From Aedes albopictus (taxonomy: Eukaryota; Arthropoda; Insecta; Diptera; Culicidae): 64,000 nt of DNA. The position numbers and the translations under genes were made by a program. This document shows positions 46,536 to 57,095 of the stretch, in pieces. The DNA is taken from contig NC_085138.1 of NCBI RefSeq assembly GCF_035046485.1, forward strand, positions 87,531,228 to 87,595,227. The letters run 5' to 3'. Within the stretch, counting starts at the first letter, position 1, and each line of letters opens with the position of its first letter. Below the pieces are notes generated by a model. The model did not search any database. It was not told the DNA's origin and worked only from the letters and a program-made list of their open reading frames with translations.

Positions 46536-47200
46536 GAAAACGTAAGAGACGCTTTCGGAGGCATTCTTAAGAAAAAAATCTCAGCGTACAAGTTATTACA
46601 ACAATCTGAGATATTAGCTCACACGAACATATTGCTTGCCATACTTAATATTTTTAAGAATTTTGGTTTTAAATCTTCGTTTCAGACGTTCAGGATCTTC
46701 TTTTTTGTTTGTTACTGTGTAAAAATCCTGTCCTGTGAGATATTCCAACTTCTTGAGACAGTATATTGCATCATCCATTACAACTCAACGGAATTTTGCG
46801 AGAACTTGTTAATAGAGAATACGGATTTTCCAAGCCTTTGAGCAAGATAAATTTTCTGCGTGGTAACTCAGATGGTGCCATGCTGAATACTAAAGGCTAC
46901 TTGGGGAACATTGAGATTTATTTACGTTCGTCTATGTTTCGGTCTTGGGCATAGAAAGTTTCATCCCATTACGTGGTGATTTGACTAAGAAACAGGATTA
47001 ATACTTTGTCCGGATTTTGGTATGAACGGCCTTTAGTTTCAAGGCAGTTATTGGTTGTTGTTGACAACTTCTATCGAATGACACTTAACCAGCTGCAAAA
47101 AATCGAAAGCAACCGGTTTTCATCCCTCTTAACCCTTTGGAGCCGGAGGGGTCATATATGACCCCAACATAGCAACGGCTGTATAAATTCACCCATTCAG
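46536..47200. other. Intergenic, nothing recognised
   Basis: A 107-codon open frame at 46518-46841 has no recognisable motif, a biased AT-rich make-up and no neighbours to support it. Not called as a gene. Confidence 0.4.
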
Positions 47201-47249
47201 CATAACAGAATACTGTCTTGGGCAAAGTTGTTGCAAATTGAGTCCTCTA

Positions 47250-48252
47250 TTAAGGAAAAATGGGAATATTTGTATTTGAGACTTCATTGACAACCTAGAA
47301 CATCCTGAACACCATGAAAAACGAAATAATTGACGAACCAGTTGTTCTAAAAGCTGAACTTGGATATGTGTTACGTTTATATGTATTCATTAACCCTTGG
47401 TCAAGAATATCAAGAGATGTTTTATATTCTGGGATGTTCTAGGTGTTCCAAATTGTCCTAGAATGAAGTCCTTCAAATCTACTAGGATAATTTTATGTAT
47501 TTTCGCTACAAATAATAGCATTGCATAACCTACTGTGATCCGTGATTCTCTTGACATCTACAATGTCATTTAGAGACACTATAGGGATATTCCAGGTCAG
47601 CCAAACTACCTTGGAATTCAGAACTTCATGTCTACACTCGTAACAATAGCCATATCTGGAATATTGAGTAACGCTGCATAATCAACCGTGGTTACTGGAG
47701 CAATCTGAAGTCATCTTGCTTATTATAACCCTTTGGGATACTCACGGTCGTTCAAATTGTTCTTCAATAAAGTTCTTCAAATCTACAAGAATGTCTTCAT
47801 GTGTTTTCACCACAAATATTGCTTAATTTGCTGGGATCCCTGAAGCTCTCAAAATCTCAAATGTCATTTAGAGACACTATAGGGATATTTCAGGTCAGCC
47901 AAACTAGCTTGGAGTTCAGAACTTCAGGTCTACATTCGTAACAACAGACATATCTGCAATGCTAAGTAACGTTGCATATTTATCTGTGGTTACTGGACCA
48001 ATCTGAAGGCTACTTTTTATTATTAACCTTTAGGACATTCAGGGTCGGGCAAACTGTTCTAAAATGGAGTCCTTCAAATCTACAAGAAAAACTTTGTGTT
48101 TTCGCCATAAATTATAGCATAGCATAATCTGCTGAGATGCGTGAAGCTCTTGAAATCTTAAAAGTTATTTAGAGACACAATGGAAATATTCCAGGTCAGC
48201 CAAACTATCATGGAGTTCAGAACTTCAGGTCTACACTCGTAACAATAGCCAT
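47250..48252. repeat. ~300-bp tandem repeat, about three units
   Basis: TTTAGAGACACTATAGGGAT or its variants lies at about 47571, 47871 and 48172; each unit also has CAGGTCAGCCAAACTA, GGAGTTCAGAACTTCA and TAACAATAGCCATATCTGGA. The fourth unit is broken by the next insertion. Confidence 0.8.
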
Positions 48253-49171
48253 TTTTTTTCTCTGTTCGGGACATAACCCCTGCGACCAATATTTTGATCT
48301 ATTGTGGTATACCCCGTGTCCTTTGTATAGTGCATGTCGTATTACTTTATCACCATTGAGAAGTTATAAAGTATTCGGTTTTGTTACAGTAGTCATTTTC
48401 AACATAATCACAAGGAAGGATTCTGATTCATAGGTTCCGCTTTTAACACGCTCCTTTTTCAGTCAAAATCGGATCCCTTAACGAGAACGTCAAGTAATGA
48501 TACCGATATTGACCATGCATCGGAACCCTAGTCCTTTCTGTTTCAAACCAGTGAACACCGAATAAAAGATTAGGAATAGGGTATTGGTTCCCTTATTAAG
48601 CATGTGGCTCCCATTTTCATCCTACGAAAAACAAAAGATGAAAGCGTTGCTTATTTTGTTTTATATTTTTGTATTTTTTGTTAGAAGTGAGCACGCATGA
48701 AAACAAAAAGAACGGAATCAATCGGTGCCGTAATCGCTTGTTTTCGAATAGGATAAATATGGGAGCGTGAGATTACTGATGGCACACATACCCTACTAAC
48801 CCATTTTTCCTTGTTTCAAGATCCATCTCGGCCACACCTAAAACCGAGACCTATCACTTTCAACAAGGTGTGAAATGTAATAAGGACCAAAGTGTTTTCC
48901 TTTGATTACTCAAATATGCTGCTCCACTAGCTGGAACCAGTTAGGACTAGGGTTCGGTTTGGTAGATCTTTCGCCGCAACGCAACCCAAAAAGGTGATCT
49001 TACCCACGCTACGGGCTCCGTTAAAGATCGAGCATATTTTAAACCCCCTCAACCATTCATCCCTCAGCACGGGTCGCCTGACACCTTGGATTGGGGTTAC
49101 CTGTTTGGTGGACTTTTACCCCCGGAACAGGTGGTCCATAGTGCTATTCTAAGCCGGCAACTACACGGGCA
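48253..49171 (-). mobile_element. Retroposed non-coding element in the 300-bp repeat
   Basis: The 12-bp duplication AACAATAGCCAT (48241-48252, 49172-49183) flanks it. The T run at the left is a minus-strand A tail after CCCGAACAGAG. No RT or other ORF is present. A MITE at 48574-48796 is nested inside. Family unknown. Confidence 0.7.
48574..48796. mobile_element. TAGGGTA-ended MITE nested in the retroposon
   Basis: TAGGGTATTGGTTCCCTTAT at left and GCACACATACCCTA at right; internal CGCTTGTTTTCGAATAGGAT. Homologous to 16800-17017 (reverse) and partly to 54600-54690. Confidence 0.7.
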
Positions 49172-49183
49172 AACAATAGCCAT

Positions 49184-50084
49184 ATCTGGAATACTGACTC
49201 ACTGGCGTAGCCACAATTGCTCATTACATTTTAAACCCCCTAAAATGTGGGGGCCCGGACCCCCCCCCCCCCCTTAGATCCGGCCCTGCATATATTCTCT
49301 GTTGGTCTACAGACATGATTCTCCGCTCATGATTCTATCGAGCTTCTAAGAGATAAAAACACGGTAAAGGCTGCCAATACGACTTGGACGTCTTGTAAAG
49401 CCCTTCAGCCTTCTCCCATGCAACTCCGATTCCTATCTCCGCGTGGCACCGGCCGGGCTACGAGCAACCAGGGGCGTACAATTTCGTTTCAATGATACAC
49501 ATTCATGCAACATTTTAATGAGTCACTTCAACCGTTTCATACATTTTTCTAATCACTCATTTCGTTTACCAAAACTTTTTCGCTCATCGTAGCACTCGGT
49601 AGTCTCCCACCCGGTCGCATTGCTTGTGCTTCACCCGGCAAAGCATTAGTGTCTCACTGGTGCGCGCTAGTCTCTCAATGGTTACGGGCGCCGATTAATT
49701 GAATTTAAGTGGTCGAATTTGTTATCCACTTTCATAAAACATAATTATCATTCTATTGGCGTGCACCACTATTGAAAATAGCGGTTTAAATAGTGTTTTT
49801 AGCATGTTGAAGTATTTCAATGACTTATAAATGAAACGAAAATCCAAGTGTATCATTTTATGTTTCATACACACTTGTTTCTGTAGCAGCAGCGAACGAG
49901 TGTTGCTGGGTAAAAGATTAAGCATCACAGCAGTCCGTTCGTATGGGAAACGATTTGCTACAGCTGTCGTACGTCATGTTTTCCTTTCGAAATTGCACGA
50001 CCCTGCGAGCAACTTTAGAACATGGTCTGGCCACACATAGCACCTACATTCAGCACAATCTCCCTTATCGTTACAATTTGTGAT
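49184..50084. other. Intergenic, nothing recognised
   Basis: A C run near 49260 and short open frames only. Confidence 0.4.
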
Positions 50085-50195
50085 CACCACAGCACACGGA
50101 CTTCTGCGATATTGTCGACGTCAGGACCTATCGTGGCGCTTACATCGACTCTGACCACTACCTGGTGATGATAAAAATGCGTCAAAAACTCTGTG
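50085..50195 (+). mobile_element. RTE-like endonuclease fragment
   Basis: One frame reads IVDVRTYRGAYIDSDHYLVM followed by IKMRQKL, the C-terminal end of an APE-type endonuclease with the SDH catalytic motif. The surroundings give no continuation, so it is a small relic. Confidence 0.7.
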
Positions 50196-50199
50196 ATTA

Positions 50200-51079
50200 A
50201 CGACGTACGGTACCTACCTATAGCCGCCTCAGTATAACCTGAAGCAACCGGATTATAATTTTTAAATTAATTCTTGTTAACGCTTAATAAATAAATTGAA
50301 CACAATCATAACGGTTGGTAATGTTGTGTAACTCTAAACAGTAAAAATAAGGTTTTATTACGTGGACTTCATGAAATATATTGCAGGACAGTGTGTACGA
50401 CTCTGATTATCCCGAAGTACTACTATTGTTCCCGCCAACAACTGTCGGCTGCGAAAGGGTTAATAGCATAGTTAGCTGTAAACGTGTCCCTACGCCTGAC
50501 GTTTTCCGATGCAGCATAAGGGCACACACAATCAAGGGTTTGGTGTGTGACCGCGAGAGAGTAATGAAGAGTTCAGCATTAGTTGTGTTTTGTTTTGATT
50601 GTTTTTGCCTATGAAAAAGTGTAAGACAAGTTGTAAGATGGTTTTTCCCCATCGCGATCAGTATTTCGTTAACCGGTTTGTGTGAATATGTTTGGTTCCG
50701 TTGTAAGTATGTTGAGACAGTAATTGTTGATCTTTGTATAACGCTAAATTGTGGCATTGTGAATATTGTAGATTTGTCTTAGAAGTTTGTCCATCAATGA
50801 AACTGTAAATACGTCTAGTTTATGTACCTTTTGCGTAGTCACCAGTGCCGTAGCAAGGAGTGTTTGAGTCCGTCGAAAACTAGATTGTAAGTAGTTATTG
50901 TAAATATTCTAAATGTTTGTAATTCATTTTTATAATATATTTTAGTTGAGTTTGCGTAAAAAACATACTCTAAAATCGTTTTTCATTCGCATCCGACGGG
51001 TGCGAACAACTATGTCATAGTCTCTGGATGTATTCTGTGAGCTCCAGTAAGTATAATAGATTATACAACATAACTCTTT
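50200..51079. other. Intergenic, nothing recognised
   Basis: No convincing gene or repeat boundary. A 77-codon open frame at 50381-50614 has no recognisable motif. Confidence 0.4.
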
Positions 51080-52060
51080 ATAGCCAAAACAGAAGCTTCA
51101 ATTGCTGTAGATGCTAGATAATAAACACCATAATAGTTTGGATGGCCCCAGCTGATCTTATGATGTCTAATGAGTTTTCAGTAGACTTACTGGACATGAT
51201 AGATTACAAATCGGAGCTTTGAATAATGAAAAAAGTTACCGTTACACCCGTATACTATAGGATCTAAACTCAAGAACAGTTTGGATGAACTAGGATATCC
51301 CGACTGATCTGATACTCTCTATTGAACTTTCAGAAGACTGACTGGACTTGATAGATTATAAATCGTAGCTTTGTATAATGGAAGAAGCTACCGTTACATC
51401 CGTAGACTTCAGGATCTAAACTCAAGAACAGTTTGGATGACCTAGGATATCCCGACTGAGCTGATACTGTCTATTGAGCTTCCATAAGATTTACTGGACA
51501 TGATAGGTTACAAATTACAGCTTTGTATAATGAAAGAAGCTACCGTTACACCCGTAGACTATAGGATCTAAACTCAAGAACGGTTTGGATGACCTAGGAT
51601 ATCCCGACTGATGAAATACTCTCCATTGAACTTTCAGAAGACTTACTGGACATGATAGATTACAAGTCGTAGCTTTGTATAATGAAATAAGTTACCGTTA
51701 CACCTGTAGACTTTCGGATCCAAACTCAAGAACAGTTTGGATGACCTAGGATAACTCGACTGATCTTATACTCTCTATTGAACTTTCAGAAGACTTACTG
51801 GACATGATAGATTCCAAATGAAAACTTTATATAATGAAAGAAGTTACCGTTACACCCGTAGACTTTACGATCTAAACTCAAGAACAGTTTGGATGACCTA
51901 GGATAACCCGACTGACCTTATACTCTCTATTGAACTTTCTGAAGACTTACTAGACATGATAGATTACAAATTAAAGCTTTGTTTAATGAAAGAAGTTACC
52001 GTTACACCCGTAGACTTTAGGATCTAAACTCAAGTACAGTTTGGATGACCTAGGATGTCC
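51080..52060. repeat. 152-bp tandem array, six to seven units
   Basis: GATCTAAACTCAAGAACAGT anchors at 51261, 51413, 51565, 51717, 51869 and 52021, exactly 152 bp apart. Units also hold TACCGTTACACCCGTAGACT and ACTTACTGGACATGATAG. Sequence is unrelated to the 152-bp monomers of the composite element. It ends about 430 bp before IR-F. Confidence 0.92.
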
Positions 52061-52384
52061 GGAAAAAAAATATTCTGCATAATATTCTACCTTTTTTATA
52101 CTATTGGGCACCAAAACTACAGAAATACGTAAAAAAACTCCATAATAACGCTTGGAAAAATTCCGGCTTCAAAGGGTTAAAATGCAAGGCTAATATGTAA
52201 TTAAAAAAGTTTACCTTCAATTATTACTGTTAAGGTACATGACAATATCACAACACTTGTTTTAGTTCTCATAGAAAAGTGGAAGGTCCCGTCCCAGTCA
52301 GACAATGCAGAGACAAAAAATAATAAAATAAACTGAAGAAAACCATCCATTTTTACTATAATCTTCAAAAATTGATGTTCAAAA

Positions 52385-52405
52385 GGTTGTGATTATTTCC
52401 CACTG
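52385..52405 (+). promoter_or_regulatory. Diverged version of the IR upstream element (IR-F)
   Basis: TGTGATTATTTCCCACTG lines up with the IR-C TGTGATTGCCTATTG if three bases are inserted, 83-103 bp before the ATG at 52488. Weak match. Confidence 0.3.
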
Positions 52406-52487
52406 AACATAATAATACATTGTCAAGAATCATGTTCTCTGCAATATTTCCGAACTTTTTGTGTCATTCGTCGCAACTTGGTCGAAC

Positions 52488-54302
52488 ATGTACGGCAATA
52501 TGAAGTTAGTGATACTCTTCTCATGTAGTATCCATCTCGTAACAACAGCCTCGTTTCCCGACGAACTGCTGCAATACACCATTTCTGTAATACATCACTA
52601 CGATCAGCAGAAGCCTGGATGGTTCAAGTGCACGTTCTACGACTTGTCAGCCGGAACCGATAATGGTTGGTTTGGAAAACTTATTTCATCAGCTCAGTTG
52701 GATCGTGTTGCCAAATACGTTCTGAATGAGCATTTTCACATGGATTTCGGTGGAAGCTTACCATTCAAACAGGACTTGTTGGTTATCTTCGTGGGGGACC
52801 GCGTGATAGGTTCTCCAAAGTGTCCTATTTTAGTGGAAATATTTTTCACCCTCCTGCATACTAATTCGCCGCTGATGGTGCTACTGAATATTGAACGTTT
52901 CGATGTCTACCGGAGTATTGTGGATGTGTTGGCTAATTTGCAGTTCGACAAGGTAACCTTCATTGGAACGAAGCATAAAGCAATTGTTCAAATGGGACTT
53001 TTTGGTGAACCAGAAAAGATGATGGCACAATTTCCGCACCCGAAAGAGCTGATTCGTAGCAACATTCGCAACTCGTACGGAAGACCCATCAGAATCACTT
53101 ACGTGACCGAGCCATGGTATCCAGCCAGACTTTGGGTGTATCAAATGGCCTTGTTTTTGAACACTAGCTTGCAGTACCACAGAGTTTGCACCACGGCGAC
53201 GATGCCACTTAAATGCATGGAAATGCTGTACAGGGCCACATACATAGATATTTCATTGGACCAAAGAGGAACGGAAAAATCCACATCCAGTATGATCTTC
53301 GGTGTTACTCCTACATCTCGGGTTATTTTGGTGCCTCAAGGCAGGTTGCTGAATGCAATAGAAATTTTCACGAAACCTTTCGCTTGGGAAACGTGGTTTG
53401 TGATTTTGCTGATGCTGATTTCAATTGCTGTGATAAATTTAACATTTACTTCACTGTTTGAAAATGAGCCAATTCTGCTTGTGGTTTGCGGATATGGAAA
53501 ACTCATCTTTCATCGCGCAAACACCAAAGAAAAATTTGCATTGCTTCCGATGATCGTGTTCTTTTTCCTGGTGTTTAATGCATACGGGACGAAACTCATC
53601 TCTTTCATGACGAACAAGCCCTCCATAGGAAACATAAAAACCCTAGATGAGTTGGCAAAATCCGGCATCAAAATAACGGCAGACCTCTACCTGGACAGAT
53701 GTTTGGCTAATGACAGTTTGTTGGGACCACTTATGGTTCACAAACCCATCGGCCCGGACAATGTGGACCTGGATGGAGAGAACGCACATTTGAGTAATGA
53801 TCTCGAGGCGTCTACTGTGGTGTCGCTTAGACGGAATTATGATTTTAAATTGAATCGACCCAAATATGCAATTATCAACGAACGGAAATCCACCACCTAT
53901 CTCTTCTACTGGGTTGGGATAATTAGTCCACTCGCCGAGATGTTCTACTATACGCAGAAGATGTTTTTCGAATCGGGCCTGTTCAACCTTTGGCAGAAAG
54001 AGGTGATCGATATACATGTGACCGACGATAGATATGACCACATGCGGAACGAAGTCGATGATCCAGGAATGCTTTCGTTCGAGGACATGGTTCCCACATG
54101 GATGGTTTTAACTATTGGTTTACTAGTCAGTTTGGTGGGATTTGGTTTGGAAGTGCTGAGACATTCAATCCAGCGCATCAACTACCGCCAGTTGCGTGAT
54201 ACATGTGAGCTGTTGCGAAGAAATATGGTGAAGTGGCTTGAAACGCACTTACTTAAACTTATTTTCCGAATGAAATGCCCTAGCTTGCGCAGTTGCCGAT
54301 AA
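52488..54302 (+). CDS. Divergent ionotropic receptor IR-F (intact, single exon)
   Basis: 604 residues from the Met at 52488 (the frame is open from 52461; 52500 is another possible start). I prefer 52488 because it puts the signal peptide (MKLVILFSCSIHLVTTA) near the N-terminus and fits the upstream element. Blocks: YTISVIHHY, CTFYDLSAGTDNGWFGK, IFVGDRVIG, GLFGEPEKMMAQFPHP, IDISLDQRG, VILVPQGRLLNAIEIFTKPF, TM1 (AWETWFVILLMLISIA), LLVVCGYGK, gate FNAYGTKLISFM, FYYTQKMFFESGLF, TM3 (WMVLTIGLLVSLVGFGL). In the longer numbering, TM1 is about 307-330, TM2 357-380, TM3 543-565. The basic C-terminal tail of about 45 residues is longer than in IR-D and IR-E. No lesion is visible. Confidence 0.93.
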   Translation: MYGNMKLVILFSCSIHLVTTASFPDELLQYTISVIHHYDQQKPGWFKCTFYDLSAGTDNGWFGKLISSAQLDRVAKYVLNEHFHMDFGGSLPFKQDLLVIFVGDRVIGSPKCPILVEIFFTLLHTNSPLMVLLNIERFDVYRSIVDVLANLQFDKVTFIGTKHKAIVQMGLFGEPEKMMAQFPHPKELIRSNIRNSYGRPIRITYVTEPWYPARLWVYQMALFLNTSLQYHRVCTTATMPLKCMEMLYRATYIDISLDQRGTEKSTSSMIFGVTPTSRVILVPQGRLLNAIEIFTKPFAWETWFVILLMLISIAVINLTFTSLFENEPILLVVCGYGKLIFHRANTKEKFALLPMIVFFFLVFNAYGTKLISFMTNKPSIGNIKTLDELAKSGIKITADLYLDRCLANDSLLGPLMVHKPIGPDNVDLDGENAHLSNDLEASTVVSLRRNYDFKLNRPKYAIINERKSTTYLFYWVGIISPLAEMFYYTQKMFFESGLFNLWQKEVIDIHVTDDRYDHMRNEVDDPGMLSFEDMVPTWMVLTIGLLVSLVGFGLEVLRHSIQRINYRQLRDTCELLRRNMVKWLETHLLKLIFRMKCPSLRSCR

Positions 54303-54385
54303 ATAATTTACCACGAGCCTTGTTAATTGTCACACAAACTTATTTTATTCCTAAACTCTGTATAAATATTTTGATTATTAAATTA

Positions 54386-54391
54386 AATAAA
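54386..54391 (+). terminator. Poly(A) signal of IR-F
   Basis: AATAAA lies 84 bp after the IR-F stop codon in AT-rich sequence. Confidence 0.5.
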
Positions 54392-54448
54392 TCAAGCACA
54401 AATCGGATTGTTGTTTACGAATAAGAGATAAATGAACAGCGAATGGAT

Positions 54449-54560
54449 TTGGTGGTGTCATGGTTGGCCGCTTCTTTTTCGTATGCATAAGGTCCTGGAT
54501 TCAATCCCTTCATGGCCCGTCCTTATCTCATACTTCGTGTCTTTCTCTCTTTTTAACACA
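54449..54560 (+). mobile_element. Worn tRNA-derived SINE
   Basis: GGTGTCATGGTTGGCCGC and B box CTGGATTCAATCCC at tRNA spacing, followed by a short pyrimidine-rich body. Confidence 0.45.
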
Positions 54561-54924
54561 TACAACTCATGCAGGGTATCGGTTATCATTTTCATTCACC
54601 GGTAAAACAAAAGAACGGAATCAGTCGGTGCCGTAATCTTTTGTTTTCGATTAGGATGGATTTGGGAGCATGAGATTACTAATGGCGACGTGACTCTACA
54701 AATGTTAATGGCCATGCCATCGCTAGACGGGGGTTTGATTCGACAAATTCGCTGGGCTCCACCGTAAAGTTTTTTTTTATAGTAAACCGGGGGGGTTGGT
54801 AAGCAGCGAATCAATGAAAAATGCGAATCGCTCATACAGCCGATGAGGTAAGCCAAGCCCGTGCATAAGGGAGGGGTTATGGGTGTTAAACCTCTCCGAT
54901 TTCCGATGTTCCATATGCTACCCG

Positions 54925-54991
54925 CTCCTTCGTCTTTAGCATTAGCATTGAGCGTGTCGCGTGTCGCACAAATTCCTAGTCCTAGTTCTAG
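54925..54991 (-). mobile_element. LINE 3' end, left part (split by nested elements)
   Basis: (TTAGCA)n then GTCGCACAAATTCCTAG on the plus strand is the reverse of the tail at 32232-32307. The LINE continues at about 60583 (ACCGCTGTTATGAG), 5.6 kb away. Confidence 0.65.
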
Positions 54992-55309
54992 TAGGGTAAC
55001 TGATCCGATCATGGAGGAGTTACACACTGGGTTTATGCTTAAACCACAATTGTATCGCCCCAAGCAAACTTTTTACATGGATTGAATTGAAAATTATAAA
55101 ATCTATCCTTTATCTACAGGAAAATAACGAAATGTTGCCACTTTGAGGTTGTTATGAGCATTTTATTCGTTTTTTTTCGGAAAGAACATTGTGTTCCTAA
55201 TGTTGCGGTATTTGTTCCTATTGTTGCGGTATCCCATTGAAATCATATGGGATACCGCAACATTAGGATCACTACCGAGCGATTCCAAGCAACAGCATCA
55301 AAATTTAGG

Positions 55310-55790
55310 ACTTTTTTTAATTCATGATTTTCTATTGAGCTGAAACTTTGCACAGTTTTTCAGTTCCATCTAAATCACCATTTTTCGATATCATATCTTC
55401 ATGTTGAGTCACGACTAACTTTTCAAAAGGGTGTATATGAAAATGGTTGAAAAATATTCAAAAAGCTGCACAGCAAAAACGGTTCGTTCGATTGTTATGA
55501 TTTTTTCAGCAAAGTTAGATAACTAAATGGTGATTACTAAAAAAATATACACTGTAAAAAAAATATTTTTTTTGCATTAAAAAATATAATTTTTGTCACA
55601 AAAACTTAAATATCTCAAAACCCTATCTTTTTACCAACGTCATTTTTTTAGGGAAAATGGTCCGTTATATTAGCTATCTACCATAAAAATTTGATGATGG
55701 TAAACTAATAAACAAAAAAGTTATGACATTTCAAACATTTCACAATTTTTTACATTTAGTAGAAACAAATTTTTTTACCGTGTAAATTAT
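55310..55790. repeat. Left subterminal inverted arm of transposon B
   Basis: Inverse copy of 59858-60330, with blocks CATTTCACAATTTTTTACAT, ATCAAATTTTTATGGTAG-type and CCAACGTCATTTTTTTAGGG. Differences between arms are scattered, so the insertion is not very recent or the arms evolve freely. Confidence 0.75.
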
Positions 55791-55969
55791 TTCGAGAATC
55801 ACAGTTTGGTGCTGTTTTTTTTGTTAAGGGTCTTGCGGGAGTTAAACAAGTTGTTTTTACGATATTCAATATTTGTGTATTCATTTGTATTATGTATATT
55901 ATATGTATAAAAATATTATATGTATTTATATTATATGTATATACATGTAATATATATACATATAATATA

Positions 55970-56928
55970 CAGGGTGTTAGGTTCCTGAGTGCAAACTTTT
56001 TAAAGGGTGATAGAGGACCATAAATGGTGAAAAAAATTGTTCTACGCATATGGTCAAATCTCAACCGTTACGTAGTTATTGAACTCCCCATGTTTTTGAC
56101 TCTTAATGCCTTAACTGGTTATAACTTTAAAATGGTCAAACTTATCGCACTTTTTTAACCCTTATTCGAAAGATTATTGAATTTTCTATCAAATGGCATC
56201 TTTGAACCGATCGGTTTAGTTAAATAACTAAGTTTTCTAGATCAAATAGCCTAAAAGTTGTGTGTTTTAATTTGTTTTTGTCAATTATCTTTGAGAAATG
56301 CGTAATAATTTAAAATTCTTTCTTTGGGAAAGTTGTGATCCTTGTTTCACTCTACAGTTCGTTCTTTGACATCAAACTTCTATCTCTTATCGTTTTCTTG
56401 CAATTTCGATTTAAACGTTGCATTTCAGATCAGAAATTTGCAATCGTCATGGTTAGCACTTTTTTGCGCACTGTGCTGCACATTTAAATCAAAATTGCAA
56501 GAAAACGATAAGAGTTAGAAGTTTGGCGTCTAAGAACAAATTGTAGAGTGGAACAGGGGCCACAACTTTCCCAAAGAAAGAATTTTAATTTATTACGCAT
56601 GTTTTAAAGATAATGGACATAAACAAATAAAAACACACTATTTTTAGCTATTTTGCCCTAGAAAACTTAGTTATTTAGCTAAACCAATCGGTTCAAAGAT
56701 GCCATTTGATAGAAAATTCAATAATCTTTCGAATAAGGGTAAAAAAATTGCGATAAGTTAAACCATTTTAAAGTTATAGCCAGTTAAGGTAATAAGAGTC
56801 AAAAACATGGGGAGTCCAATAACTACGTAACGGTTGAGATTTGACCATATGCGTAGAACAATTTTTTACACCATTTATGGTCCTCTATCACCCTTTAAAA
56901 AGTTTGCACTCATGAACCTAACACCCTG
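55970..56928. mobile_element. 959-bp TA-flanked foldback MITE nested in transposon B
   Basis: Ends CAGGGTGTTAGGTTC / GAACCTAACACCCTG between TA dinucleotides; arms of about 440 bp are highly alike (CGTTACGTAGTTATTG, AACCGATCGGTTTAG and mirrors). Only the centre near 56440 is unpaired. Tc1/mariner type by duplication. Confidence 0.85.
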
Positions 56929-57095
56929 TATATACATATAATATTTATACATATAAATGAATTCTCAAATTACACAACAATAATCATAGATTTGACACAA
57001 TAGGGGTAAGAGAGGGCTAAGAGTTTTGGGTTTGGATTTTATTATGGGTTATGAGATCATGAAAACAGTTTTACTTATTTTTTATTTGATTTTAT

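Noticed and set aside
46518..46841. 107-codon gene
   Set aside because: AT-rich chance frame, begins inside a hairpin MITE arm, no motif.
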